DNA of 64,000 nt from Actinoallomurus sp963736325 (GCA_963736325.1 CAVTOG010000012.1:1-64000); one strand, 5' to 3'. Positions 49,730 to 58,309 are shown, numbered from the stretch's first letter. Translations and numbers: made by a program. The notes: generated by a model from the letters alone, not told the origin.

Positions 49730-52672
49730 ATGGACGCCCTGCGCTTTGCGGTGCTCGGGCCCGTACGGGCCTGGCGTGACGAGGTCGAGCTCGATCTCGG
49801 CACGCCTCAGCAGCGAGCCGTGCTCGCGGTTCTCCTCCTGCGGCGCGGCCGGACGGCAACGGCCGAGGAACTGATCGACGCGCTCTGGGGTGAAGACCCT
49901 CCGGCGCGCGCGATGACCGCCCTGCGCACGTACGCCTCGCGGCTGCGCACCGTACTGGAGCCGGAACGCGCGGCCCGGCAGAAGGCGACCGTGATGATCT
50001 CCGAGGCCGGCGGGTACGCCCTGCCCCTCCCGCCCGACGCGCTCGACCTGACCGTGTTCGAGCAGCGGGTCGCCGCGGCGGACCGTACCCGGCGCGCGGG
50101 CGACCCGCAGACCTCCGCCCGTATCCTGCGCGACGCCCTCGACGCCTGGGGCGGCGAGCCGCTCTCGGGGATCCACGGGCCGTGGGCGGACGCCCAGCGG
50201 GCGCGCCTGACCGAGCAGCGCTTCTCCGTGCTGGAGGCGCGTTTCGGCATGGAGCTGGAGCTGGGACGCGCTGCCGCGTCCGTGGCGGACCTGACCGCGC
50301 TGACCGCCGAGCATCCGCTGCGCGAGCACCTGCGCGGGCTGCTCATGCTCGCCCTGTACCGGTGCGGACGGCAGGCCGAGGCGCTCGGCGTGTTCGCCGA
50401 CACGCGGCGCGTCCTCATCGACGAGCTGGGCATCGAGCCCGGCACCGAGCTGACCGAGCTGCAGGTCAGGATCCTGTCCGGCGACCCCACGCTGGCCGGC
50501 GCGCCGCCAGCCGCCGAAGGCGCCGCACACCCGCCCGAGCCGACGCGCCCGCCTCCGATGCCGGCGCAGCTCCCCGCCGACGTCGCGGACTTCACCGGCC
50601 GTGCCGAGACCGTGACCGAGCTGAAGGAGGCCCTGACCGGCGGCGACCGTACGGCGATGCGGGTCGTGGCGGTGGCCGGAATCGGCGGAATGGGTAAGAC
50701 GACGCTCGCCGTGCACGTCGGGCACGCGGTCCGCGACCACTACCCGGACGGGCAGCTGTTCTCCGACCTGCGCGGCGCCGGGCCGGACCCGGCCGACCCC
50801 GAAGCCGTGCTCGGCGCGTTCCTGCGCGCCCTCGGCGTCTCCGACCCCGAGATCCCCTCCGGACGGGACGAGCGCGCGGCGCTGCTGCGCACGCGGCTGT
50901 CGGACCGGCGGCTGCTCCTCGTGCTCGACGACGCGCGCAACGCCGAGCAGGTGACGCCACTGCTGCCCGGCTCTCCAGGCTGTGCGGTGATCGTGACGAG
51001 CCGGTCCCGGCTGGCCGGGATGCACGCCGTGCACACCGTCGACCTGACCGGCCTGGTCACCGACGAGGCCGTCACGCTGCTCGCCCGCATCGCCGGCGAG
51101 CAGCGCGTACAGGACGAGCCCGACGTCGCCGCCGAGGTCGCCGCGGCCTGCGGGTTCCTGCCCCTGGCCGTGCGCATCGTCGCCTCGCGGCTGGCCTCGC
51201 GCCGCAACTGGTCGGTGGCGACCATCGCCGAGCGCCTGACCGACGAGCGCCGCCGGCTGGACGAGATGCGGGTCGGCAACACCGCCGTGGCCGCGACGTT
51301 CGAGCTGGGGTACGGGCAGCTCGACGAGGAGCAGGCGCGCGCGTTCCGTCTGCTCGCGCTGCCCGACGTGCACGACATCTCGCTGCACGCCGCGGCGGCG
51401 ATCCTGCGCCTGCCCGAGCCGTACACCGAAGACCTGCTGGAGTCCCTCGTCGACGCGAGCCTCCTGGAGACGCCGGCGCCGGGCCGCTACCGCTACCACG
51501 ACCTGCTGAAGCTGTTCGCGCGCCGCCAGGCCGAGCGGTACGACGAGCCCGACGCGCGGGCCTGCGTGCCGCACCGGCTCCTGGACTTCTACCTCGCCTC
51601 GGCGCGCAACGCCTTCCGTGTCATCGAGGCCGACGACACGGCGCTCGACCACCTGTCCAAGCCCGAGGCCACCGGCTGTGACTTCACCACGGCCGTGCGG
51701 GCGCTCGGCTGGCTCGGCGAGGAGACCGCCAACCTGTGCGCGGTCATCGCCGAGGCCACCCAGGGCGACGCCCCCGACCTGCCGATCGCCGCAGACCTTC
51801 TGCTCGCCCTCGAACCCCTGACGATGTCGGGCACGCACCTGTGGGAGTTCGAGCAGACCGCGCGCCTCGTCATCACGGCCGCGCTGGAGAACGGTGACGC
51901 GATCAGCCAGTGCCGCGCGGGCTACACGCTGGCGCTCGTCCTGCACGAGAGCTTCCGGCTCGCCGAGGCCGAGGAGGCGTTCCGCAGCACGGCGGAGCAG
52001 GCCGGCCGCACCGGCGATCTGGTCATCGAGGCGGAGGCGCTCAACGGGCTCGGCGTCATCGCGATGGAAGAACGCCGCCACGAGAACGCGTTCGGCCTGC
52101 TCCGCCAGGCGGTCGAGGGTTTCCGGACGATGGGCGCGCGCAACTCCGAGGCAAATGCCCTGGGCAACCTCGCGCGTACGGCGATGGCGCTCGGCCGTAC
52201 CGGCGACGCGGTCGAGGCGGCCGAGCGTGGCCTGCACACCTACCAGGAGATCGGCAGTACGGTCGGCACCGCCAAGGCGACCTACAGCCTCGGCATCGCC
52301 CTGCACGGCGCCGGGCGGCAGGAGGATGCGATCCTCCGGTTCACCGAGTGCCTCGGCGCGTTCCGTGCCGCGGCCCAGCGGCTCTGGGAGCACCACACGC
52401 TCTACCGCCGTGCCGAGGCGCACCTGAGCGTCGGCCATCTCTCCGAGGCCATCGCCGACGCCGAGATGTCGCTCGCCGCCAGCCGGGAGAACCTCCACCG
52501 GTTCGGAGAGGGACGCGCGCTGGTCGTGCTGGGGCGGTCCCTGGCCGAGATCGGGGCGACGGACCGGGCACGCGGGTGCTGGAACCAGGCGCTCACGATC
52601 TTCGACGAGCTCTCCGCGCCCGATGCCGAGGACGTACGGACGTTGCTGGCGGGAGCACTTAGTCCGCATTGA
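49730..52672 (+). CDS. AfsR-like SARP/NB-ARC/TPR transcriptional regulator
   Basis: 980 residues, very near AfsR in length and layout. An OmpR-type winged helix (FAVLGPVRAWRDEVELDLG, QRAVLAVLLL) and a bacterial transcriptional activation domain (about 95-240) form the SARP part. An NB-ARC ATPase follows with Walker A VAGIGGMGKTTLA, Walker B LLLVLDDARN and a GLPLA-like GFLPLAVRI motif. The C-terminal 300 residues contain TPR-like repeats (NALGNLARTAMALGRTGDAV). AfsR-type proteins are phosphorylated by Ser/Thr kinases and switch on secondary metabolism. ATG 49730 lies behind GGGGAGGAC. A small repeat peptide follows 59 bases downstream, as afsS follows afsR. Confidence 0.9.
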   Translation: MDALRFAVLGPVRAWRDEVELDLGTPQQRAVLAVLLLRRGRTATAEELIDALWGEDPPARAMTALRTYASRLRTVLEPERAARQKATVMISEAGGYALPLPPDALDLTVFEQRVAAADRTRRAGDPQTSARILRDALDAWGGEPLSGIHGPWADAQRARLTEQRFSVLEARFGMELELGRAAASVADLTALTAEHPLREHLRGLLMLALYRCGRQAEALGVFADTRRVLIDELGIEPGTELTELQVRILSGDPTLAGAPPAAEGAAHPPEPTRPPPMPAQLPADVADFTGRAETVTELKEALTGGDRTAMRVVAVAGIGGMGKTTLAVHVGHAVRDHYPDGQLFSDLRGAGPDPADPEAVLGAFLRALGVSDPEIPSGRDERAALLRTRLSDRRLLLVLDDARNAEQVTPLLPGSPGCAVIVTSRSRLAGMHAVHTVDLTGLVTDEAVTLLARIAGEQRVQDEPDVAAEVAAACGFLPLAVRIVASRLASRRNWSVATIAERLTDERRRLDEMRVGNTAVAATFELGYGQLDEEQARAFRLLALPDVHDISLHAAAAILRLPEPYTEDLLESLVDASLLETPAPGRYRYHDLLKLFARRQAERYDEPDARACVPHRLLDFYLASARNAFRVIEADDTALDHLSKPEATGCDFTTAVRALGWLGEETANLCAVIAEATQGDAPDLPIAADLLLALEPLTMSGTHLWEFEQTARLVITAALENGDAISQCRAGYTLALVLHESFRLAEAEEAFRSTAEQAGRTGDLVIEAEALNGLGVIAMEERRHENAFGLLRQAVEGFRTMGARNSEANALGNLARTAMALGRTGDAVEAAERGLHTYQEIGSTVGTAKATYSLGIALHGAGRQEDAILRFTECLGAFRAAAQRLWEHHTLYRRAEAHLSVGHLSEAIADAEMSLAASRENLHRFGEGRALVVLGRSLAEIGATDRARGCWNQALTIFDELSAPDAEDVRTLLAGALSPH

Positions 52673-52731
52673 TCCGATGTTGACCGGATTTCGCTACTTT
52701 TGCCGTACTTGCCCAGACGTTAGGAGATCCA

Positions 52732-52905
52732 ATGGCGAAGGACCCTGCCAAGAAGCCGGACAAGGACGACGAGGCCCACACCGACGGCGCGACGGCCCAC
52801 GCCCAGCCCGACGGCGCGACGGCGCACGCGGCCCCGGACGGCGCGACCGCCCACGCCACCCCGGACGGCGCGACCGCGCACTCGGAGCCCGGCGCGAGCG
52901 AGTAG
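52732..52905 (+). CDS. 57-residue repeat peptide, AfsS-like candidate
   Basis: The frame starts at an ATG behind TTAGGAG and encodes a Lys/Asp-rich head (MAKDPAKKPDKDDEAH) and four 9-residue repeats of the form (T/P)DGATAHAx: residues 17-25, 26-34, 35-43 and 44-52. The tail is SEPGASE. The repeats are nearly identical. It lies 59 bases downstream of the AfsR-like gene on the same strand. In Streptomyces the 63-residue AfsS, a target of AfsR, sits in exactly this position and is also made of short Asp/His repeats, as I recall. I therefore propose an AfsS-like role; a repeated-core peptide precursor is the alternative, but no modifying enzyme is nearby. Confidence 0.75.
   Translation: MAKDPAKKPDKDDEAHTDGATAHAQPDGATAHAAPDGATAHATPDGATAHSEPGASE
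52780..52887 (+). repeat. Four tandem 27-bp coding repeats
   Basis: Units at 52780-52806, 52807-52833, 52834-52860 and 52861-52887 each encode DGATAH with one variable residue at the end. They differ mostly at third codon positions, so the peptide is conserved more than the DNA, which argues for selection on the repeat. Confidence 0.85.
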
Positions 52906-52914
52906 CCGACGCGA

Positions 52915-52940
52915 GCGCGGCGCCTCGGGGGTCGCCGCGC
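52915..52940. terminator. Hairpin between the repeat peptide and otsA (convergent)
   Basis: GCGCGGCG (52915-52922) and CGCCGCGC (52933-52940) form a perfect 8-bp stem with a 10-base loop, filling the 39-base gap between two convergent stops. It can end both transcripts. No T-run. Confidence 0.55.
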
Positions 52941-52944
52941 ACGG

Positions 52945-54351
52945 TCAGGTTTCCGCCGGCTCGCCTTCCAGGTCCGCGAGGAACTCCCGCGCCCAGCGGT
53001 CGACGTCGTGCTCGATCACACGCCGCCGCATCGAGCGCATCCTCCGGGCGCGCTCGACCGGTCCGGCGTGCATCGCCTCGTACATCGTGTTCTTCAAGCC
53101 CGCGATGTCGTACGGATTGACCATGAACGCCCGGTGCAGCTCGCTGGCCGCGCCGGCGAACTCACTGAGCAGCAGGCTGCCCTTCAGGTCCGCGCGGCAG
53201 GCGACGTACTCCTTCGCGACGAGGTTCATGCCGTCGCGCAGCGGGGTCACCACCATCACGTCGGCGGCCAGGTAGAGCGCCGCCAGCTCCCTACGCGTGT
53301 ACGAGGTGTGCAGGTAGTCGATGATCGGGGTGCCGAGTTCGGCGTACAGGCCGTTGGCGCGGCCGATCTGCAGCTCGATCTCGTCGCGCAGGATGCGGTA
53401 CTCCTTGACGCGCTCCCGGCTCGGCGTCGCGAGCTGCACGAACACCGCGTCCCCGACCTTGAGCCGCTTGTCCTCGAACAGCTCCGTGAACGCCTGCAGG
53501 CGCTGCTGGATCCCCTTCGTGTAGTCGAGACGGTCGACCCCGAGCAGGATCGAGCCGGGATTGCCGAGGTCCTCGCGGATCTGCGCCGCCCGCTCCTGCA
53601 CGTCCGGCTCGGCGGCGATCGTCACCAGCTCGTTCGCGTCGACCGAGATGGGGAAGGAGCCCGCCCGCACCGTACGGTCGTCGAGCATGACCTCGTGCCG
53701 CTGCGTCTTCAGGTCGCAGAAGCGCCGGCACAGCCGGACGAAGTTGGACGCCCCGTCGCGGGTCTGGAAGCCCACGAGGTCGGCGCCGAGCAGCCCTTCG
53801 AGGATCTGCCGCCGCCACGGCAACTGCTGGAACAGTTCCATCGGCGGGAACGGGATGTGCAGGAAGAACCCGATGCGCAGGTCGGGGCGCAGCTCGCGCA
53901 GCATCCGGGGGACGAGCTGCAGCTGGTAGTCCTGCACCCACACGACCGCGCCTTCGGCGGCGACATCGGCCGCAGCCTGGGCGAACCGCTGGTTGACCCT
54001 GACGTAGGCGTCCCACAGCGAGCGGCGGTACACCGGCCGGGCGATCACGTCGTGGTACAGCGGCCACAGCGTCGCGTTGGAGAATCCCTCGTAGTACAGC
54101 TCGACGTCCTCGGCCGACAGCCGTACGGGCATGAGCGTCATGCCCTCGGCGTCGAACGGCTCCAGGTCCTCGTCGGGAGATCCCTGCCAGCCGACCCAGG
54201 CCCCCTCACGGCTCTGCATGACGGGCACGATCGCCGTCACGAGGCCACCCGGGCTACGCCGCCACGTGGCCTCGCCGTCATCACCGGTGATCCGGTCGAC
54301 AGGGAGACGATTCGCGACGACGACGAACTCACTTCTCTTCGTCGGTTCCAC
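52945..54351 (-). CDS. otsA: Alpha,alpha-trehalose-phosphate synthase (OtsA)
   Basis: 468 residues, the usual length. GT20 family signatures: VVVANRLPVDR near the start, the glucose-phosphate loop RRSPGGLVTAI, VWVQDYQLQLVPRML, FFLHIPFPP, and the UDP-glucose site LLGVDRLDYTKGI and PLRDGMNLVAKEYVA. It joins UDP-glucose and glucose 6-phosphate to trehalose 6-phosphate in the cytoplasm. No otsB is adjacent. The GTG start at 54351 follows GAGGAGAG. Confidence 0.95.
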   Translation of the reverse strand: MEPTKRSEFVVVANRLPVDRITGDDGEATWRRSPGGLVTAIVPVMQSREGAWVGWQGSPDEDLEPFDAEGMTLMPVRLSAEDVELYYEGFSNATLWPLYHDVIARPVYRRSLWDAYVRVNQRFAQAAADVAAEGAVVWVQDYQLQLVPRMLRELRPDLRIGFFLHIPFPPMELFQQLPWRRQILEGLLGADLVGFQTRDGASNFVRLCRRFCDLKTQRHEVMLDDRTVRAGSFPISVDANELVTIAAEPDVQERAAQIREDLGNPGSILLGVDRLDYTKGIQQRLQAFTELFEDKRLKVGDAVFVQLATPSRERVKEYRILRDEIELQIGRANGLYAELGTPIIDYLHTSYTRRELAALYLAADVMVVTPLRDGMNLVAKEYVACRADLKGSLLLSEFAGAASELHRAFMVNPYDIAGLKNTMYEAMHAGPVERARRMRSMRRRVIEHDVDRWAREFLADLEGEPAET

Positions 54352-54439
54352 CTCTCCTCTCTCCCCATCCGTGGGCTTCTTGACCCTGATGGGCGATTTA
54401 GGAGGGTGTCGGTTATGTCACGTCATGAAGGCCGGAACT

Positions 54440-55054
54440 CTAGGAACCGTCACGAAGGTCGGCCAGGCATGCCTGTTCAAAGGAGATTCCGTCGAACGCC
54501 GCCGTACAGCCCAAGCCGATCGGCGACTGCGCGATGAAACCGTACGAGGGCGCGTCGCAGGCGTACAGGGAGAAATGCCGGATCAGCCGCCAGTAGCTCC
54601 CGTCCGTCGAGGCGTGGAAGGCGTACGCCGCCCCGACCCGCGCGATCCGCAGCCACACGTGCTCGCCCGGCACGAGGAAGCCGCTCGCGCGGTCCGACGC
54701 GCCTCGGGTCACGATGGAGACGATCTCGGGCTCGCCTTGCGAGGACAGCTCCAGGCCGAGTTTGGCCCACGCGCGGTCGTTGAGCCAGACGAGCAGGGCG
54801 GCCGCGTCCGAGGGCTGCCCCAAGTCCACGCTCACGCGGGCGCTGAGCAGGAAGTCGCCTTCGGCGCAGGCGAGGAGGCGGGGCGCGTCGAACACCGCCG
54901 ACGTACGCTGCGGATCGATGTAGAGATCCGTGTGCGGGCCCGCCTTGATCACGATGCCGTCGTCGTGCGCGACGTACGAACTCGGCGGCTCGCCGTCCCA
55001 CCGCAACGACACCGGAACACGCGGGATTCCTACCTGCTCAACTGCGTGCGCCAC
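54440..55054 (-). CDS. DUF1349 domain protein (concanavalin-like fold)
   Basis: 204 residues. A single DUF1349 domain with IVIKAGPHTDLYIDPQ, FLLSARVSVDLGQPSDAAALLVW, WLRIARVGAAYAFHASTDG and YGFIAQSPIG. The fold is a jelly-roll related to carbohydrate-binding lectins; these proteins are cytoplasmic and not assigned an enzymatic role. GTG 55054. It lies 88 bases upstream of otsA on the same strand, so the two may be co-transcribed. Confidence 0.87.
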   Translation of the reverse strand: MAHAVEQVGIPRVPVSLRWDGEPPSSYVAHDDGIVIKAGPHTDLYIDPQRTSAVFDAPRLLACAEGDFLLSARVSVDLGQPSDAAALLVWLNDRAWAKLGLELSSQGEPEIVSIVTRGASDRASGFLVPGEHVWLRIARVGAAYAFHASTDGSYWRLIRHFSLYACDAPSYGFIAQSPIGLGCTAAFDGISFEQACLADLRDGS

Positions 55055-55249
55055 GCCGTCTCCTTCGCGTCCGGGGAAGCCCAGGACCGACTCAACGGTA
55101 GGCCGACGCGGGCGCCCTCGTACATAGTGAGCCGATGTTCACTAGGGAATGTGCCGAAGCCGTGAGTTCCGGCCGTCCAGGCGGCGACTAGGGTGCGTTG
55201 GTGGGCCGGTTCGGGCCCGCCGTGTTCGTCCCTGTTCAAGGAGGTCCGG

Positions 55250-55735
55250 GTGGCCGACCCTCGCGTTCGCCGCGTACGGGAAGAGGATCTGTCGGCGGTG
55301 GCCGGGCTGGTCCACGATCTGGCCGCGTACGAGCGGCTGGCCGACGAGTGCCACCTGACCGCCGACCACCTCCGGTCGGCGCTGTTCGCCCCGTCGCCCG
55401 CGCTGTTCGGCCACGTCGCCGAGGTGGACGGGGCGGTCGCGGGCTTCTCGCTGTGGTTCCTGAACTTCTCGACGTTCCGCGGCACCCACGGCATCTTCCT
55501 GGAAGACCTGTTCGTACGGCCCGAGCTGCGCGGCTCCGGGCTCGGCCGTGCCCTGCTGACCGAGCTCGCCGATGAGTGCGTACGCCGCGGGTACGCGCGG
55601 CTGGAGTGGTCCGTCCTCGACTGGAACGCCCCGTCGATCGGCTTCTACCGGTCGCTCGGCGCCGTCGCGATGGACGAGTGGACGGGATTCCGCCTCACCG
55701 ACGAGGCCCTCTCGGCGCTCGGCGGCACGACCTAG
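55250..55735 (+). CDS. GNAT family N-acetyltransferase (diamine acetyltransferase-like)
   Basis: 161 residues from GTG 55250 with AAGGAGG at 6 bases. GNAT motifs: a start with RRVREEDLSAVAGLVHDLAAYE, motif A FLEDLFVRPELRGSGLGRALL with the Q/RxxGxG/A pyrophosphate loop, and motif B WSVLDWNAPSIGFYRSLGA. The WNxxAxxFYxxLGA-type end is typical of spermidine/spermine or thialysine acetyltransferases. It transfers acetyl from acetyl-CoA to an amine. Convergent with the YbjN gene (4-base overlap of stops). Confidence 0.9.
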   Translation: MADPRVRRVREEDLSAVAGLVHDLAAYERLADECHLTADHLRSALFAPSPALFGHVAEVDGAVAGFSLWFLNFSTFRGTHGIFLEDLFVRPELRGSGLGRALLTELADECVRRGYARLEWSVLDWNAPSIGFYRSLGAVAMDEWTGFRLTDEALSALGGTT

Positions 55736-56190
55736 TCGTCTTCGTCGAGGCCGGCGAGCGGAAGCCGCTGGGACAGCCAGAGGTGGAACGAGCCGGCGGC
55801 GTTGAGCCAGGCGGTCGTGGTCGCCGCGAACTGGCCGGCCGCCACTCCGCCGTCGACGTGCATCGTCGCCTCGCTGACGATGATGACCGTGCCGTCGTCG
55901 TCGGTGGCGGTGTAGACCTTCAGTCCGGTGGTGTCGCGGTTCCACTCGTCGAGGACGGCTCTGAGCGCCGCCTTCTCCTCGATGGTGAAGTAGCGGTCGT
56001 AGATCGTACGGGCGGAGTAGACGTCGTCGTCGGACAGGGTGAAGAACATGCTGTAGCACTGCCAGCGCGTCGCCAGCCGCCCGCCGCTGTCGCGTACGCC
56101 GGACACGTCGAGGGTGCGGAGGGTCTCCTCCAGGAAGTCGAGGTCGGGTGTGATGACACCGGACGATGGACTCGGAGGCTCGGCATCCAC
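55732..56190 (-). CDS. YbjN-domain protein
   Basis: 152 residues from GTG 56190, chosen because AGGGGAG lies 8 bases upstream; the frame is open to 56253. The domain has WQCYSMFFTLSDDDVYSARTIYDRYF, LDEWNRDTTGLKVYTATDDDGTVIIVSEATM and GVAAGQFAATTTAWLNAAGSFHLWL, the typical YbjN layout. YbjN-like proteins resemble chaperones of type III secretion in fold and are linked to stress and motility in other bacteria; the role here is unknown. Confidence 0.82.
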   Translation of the reverse strand: MDAEPPSPSSGVITPDLDFLEETLRTLDVSGVRDSGGRLATRWQCYSMFFTLSDDDVYSARTIYDRYFTIEEKAALRAVLDEWNRDTTGLKVYTATDDDGTVIIVSEATMHVDGGVAAGQFAATTTAWLNAAGSFHLWLSQRLPLAGLDEDD

Positions 56191-56329
56191 CCGGCTCACT
56201 CCCCTTCTCACCGGCGATTGCGCCCCGCGTCGTACGGACGCGGGCGTCCCCACACTATCTGCGGATAATCGCCTGACGGTGCGCCATCACACGCGCACGT
56301 GGCCATTCTTCGGCGGGCAGAGTGAACTG

Positions 56330-56345
56330 TCGCCCATTTGGGCGA
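56330..56345. promoter_or_regulatory. 16-bp palindrome TCGCCCATTTGGGCGA
   Basis: Perfect 7-bp arms around TT lie in the 319-base gap between the YbjN gene and the DUF397 gene. The same gap also holds CACACGCCG (56390-56398) facing CGGCGTGTG (56436-56444). The first is too short in its loop for a stable hairpin and looks like an operator; the second could form the terminator of the DUF397/XRE operon. Nothing else is seen here. Confidence 0.4.
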
Positions 56346-56509
56346 ATTAGTCATTTATGTCGTTATCTCGGAAGTGAGAGTACGCCCCGCACACGCCGGC
56401 CGATCCTCGCGCCGGCACAGGATGACCCGGGTGGTCGGCGTGTGTGGAGCGTACGACTCATCGTGCTATCCGGCTCCCGGCGACGAAGGTCGCAACGGTC
56501 CGGCGGGGG

Positions 56510-56677
56510 TCACGCGCTCGCGGACCCCGCGGACAGTCGTGCGACTTCCACGCAGTTGCCGCCGTTGCCGCTCCGGCTGCTCTTCTGCCAGGCGATGGCG
56601 AGTTCGACGCAGTTGCCGCCGTTGCCGCTGTGGCTGCTCTTACGCCACAGGCCAGGGGAAAGACTCGGCTTCGTCAT
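56510..56677 (-). CDS. DUF397 protein with internal duplication
   Basis: 55 residues from ATG 56677 behind AAGGAAGG. The DUF397 signature occurs twice: WRKSSHSGNGGNCVELA (residues 11-27) and WQKSSRSGNGGNCVEVA (residues 30-46). Usual DUF397 proteins carry one copy followed by VRDSK and GPVL strands, which are missing here. The gene follows the XRE regulator by 19 bases, the usual pairing in actinomycetes, in which DUF397 proteins are thought to counteract or modulate the XRE partner. Confidence 0.88.
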   Translation of the reverse strand: MTKPSLSPGLWRKSSHSGNGGNCVELAIAWQKSSRSGNGGNCVEVARLSAGSASA

Positions 56678-56696
56678 CTCACGGCCTTCCTTTTGT

Positions 56697-57542
56697 TCAG
56701 GACATGTTCTTTATCTTTTCGCGGATCAAGCCGGCGGATTCACCGGTGTTGAGCGCTGCTGATCGCAGGTGGTCGAAAACCATGCGCCCTCGTGTAGTTT
56801 CGGACGGCTTCTCCAGGTAGACGCACCCCATCAGGTGCTCGATATATAGCAGGTCCGGATAGTTCTCGAAGGCCAGAAGAACAAATGGCCCGTCGATGGC
56901 CGCGTGAATTCCGGTCGAGTACGGGAGCACCTGAATCGACACCGTGGCGAGTTCGCCGAGGTAGAGGAGATGTTCCAGCTGATCTTTCATGACGGCGGGG
57001 CTGTCGATGACGCGATGAAGGACCGCCTCGTCGATGACGGCCCAGACGTTGAGCGGGTCGTCTGAGGCGGTGATGCGTTTCTGCCGCGCGAGGCGGAGCT
57101 CCGCGCCACGGTCGATCTCCTCGGGCAGCCGCGGCTGCGCGCCCCGCAGGATCGCCTTCGCGTAGTTCTCCGTCTGGAGGATGCCGGGGATCACCTGAGC
57201 CTCGTAGCCCATGGAGGTCTTCGCCTCGGCCTCGAAGGCGAGGTAGTCGATGAAGCCCTTCTTCACGAGACTCGTGTACTCGTGCCACCAGTCGCGCTGC
57301 CGTGCGCCGCGCGCGAGCTTGATCAGCCGGGCTCGGTCGTCACCCTCGATCTCGTACGCCTCGCAGAGCTCCATCACCTCGCCGGTGGTGATCCGCATCT
57401 TGGCGTTCTCCATGCGGCTGATTTTCGACTGCTCCCAGCCGACCGTGCCGGCGGCCTGCTCGCCCGTCATTCCCTTGCGTTCTCGCAGGTGACGCAGCTC
57501 TCTGGCGAGTTGACGGCCGCCGATCGTTGGGGTGTACGGCAT
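56697..57542 (-). CDS. XRE-family regulator with DUF5753 domain
   Basis: 281 residues. The helix-turn-helix at the N-terminus is RELRHLRERKGMTGEQAAGTVGWEQSKISRME; the rest is DUF5753, with YLAFEAEAKTSMGYEAQVIPGILQT and YLEKPSETTRGRMVFDHLRS-like end motifs. These regulators form pairs with DUF397 proteins and are common in regulation of development and antibiotic production in actinomycetes. ATG 57542 is divergent from the ATP-binding protein at 57845, a triad seen often. Confidence 0.93.
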   Translation of the reverse strand: MPYTPTIGGRQLARELRHLRERKGMTGEQAAGTVGWEQSKISRMENAKMRITTGEVMELCEAYEIEGDDRARLIKLARGARQRDWWHEYTSLVKKGFIDYLAFEAEAKTSMGYEAQVIPGILQTENYAKAILRGAQPRLPEEIDRGAELRLARQKRITASDDPLNVWAVIDEAVLHRVIDSPAVMKDQLEHLLYLGELATVSIQVLPYSTGIHAAIDGPFVLLAFENYPDLLYIEHLMGCVYLEKPSETTRGRMVFDHLRSAALNTGESAGLIREKIKNMS

Positions 57543-57844
57543 TGTTTCCTCACATAATGCGCTGAATCACTTGCGTTGGATCATGTCCGTGGGCCAGAGT
57601 GTAACCGTACGACTACGGAGCGCTTAATTTCTGCGATTTCCGCAGAGGAGAGCGGCCCGTATCAGTCTTAGCGATCCGCGTGAGTCGGTCGCACCGGTAA
57701 GCAACCGGCGCACCGGCTCGCGCACAGCGGTGAGGACGATTCTCTCCTCACCGTTTCGCGGGAACTGCGGCCCCGGACTCCGCATGGGGAGAGTTGAGTC
57801 CGGGGCCGTGGTTCCTGACCATGATCGATTGAGAAGGGTCCGCC
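57543..57844. promoter_or_regulatory. Divergent promoter region with two strong hairpins
   Basis: Between the XRE and ATPase starts, CGGTGAGGA (57728-57736) pairs with TCCTCACCG (57745-57753), and CGGCCCCGGACTC (57768-57780) pairs perfectly with GAGTCCGGGGCCG (57796-57808) over 15 bases. Both would lie in the leader of the ATPase gene, 37 bases before its start. They look like a terminator/anti-terminator or a translation-blocking leader. Position 57600-57700 shows no coding frame. Confidence 0.5.
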
Positions 57845-58309
57845 ATGGAGGTGTATCCAGAAGGTCGCGACCTCGTCTGGCGCCGGACGTTTCCCGGCCT
57901 GGCCGAGTATGTGCGACAAGCCCGCGAGTTCGCGAGCTTCCTCCTAGCCGACCTGCCGGACGTCGACGACGCGGTGCTCGTCGTCAGTGAATTCGCCGCC
58001 AATGCGCTCCGCCACACCGTTTCCTCCGAGCCGGGGGGGCGCTTCCTCCTGGAAGTACGCCGCTGGTCAGGAGGTGCCGCCGTCTCGGTGACGGATGAGG
58101 GTAGCCACAAGGTCCCCGCCATCCCCGAGCCCGACGACCTCTCCGAGTGTGGCCGCGGGTTACAGACCGTGCACTCACTCGCCGCCGAATGGCATTGGGC
58201 CGGCGGCCACGACGGCCGCACTTTCACCGCGAGCTTCCTCACCCGCCGCACCGCGGTCGTCGTATCGTCGATGACGCCCCTGGAGGCGATCGGCGCCGGC
58301 CGTCGGTAG
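57845..58309 (+). CDS. RsbW-like ATP-binding protein (HATPase_c_2)
   Basis: 154 residues. The GHKL-type motif N box is VLVVSEFAANALRHTV, G1 is VSVTDEGSHKVP and G2 is SECGRGLQTVHSLAAEWHW. It begins with an ETFPGLAEYV-like segment (RRTFPGLAEYVRQAREF). Proteins of this type are serine kinases or anti-sigma-like factors that bind partners through the ATP lid. Together with XRE and DUF397 it forms a typical actinobacterial regulatory set. ATG 57845 behind AGAAGGG. Confidence 0.9.
   Translation: MEVYPEGRDLVWRRTFPGLAEYVRQAREFASFLLADLPDVDDAVLVVSEFAANALRHTVSSEPGGRFLLEVRRWSGGAAVSVTDEGSHKVPAIPEPDDLSECGRGLQTVHSLAAEWHWAGGHDGRTFTASFLTRRTAVVVSSMTPLEAIGAGRR

Noticed and set aside
49691..52669. Open frame of 992 codons opposite the AfsR-like gene
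   Set aside because: Full-length antisense shadow of a recognised SARP protein; no motif.
52732..52905. Lasso, lanthipeptide or other modified-peptide cluster
   Set aside because: No modifying enzyme, protease or dedicated exporter lies beside the repeat peptide, so the AfsS-like reading is preferred.
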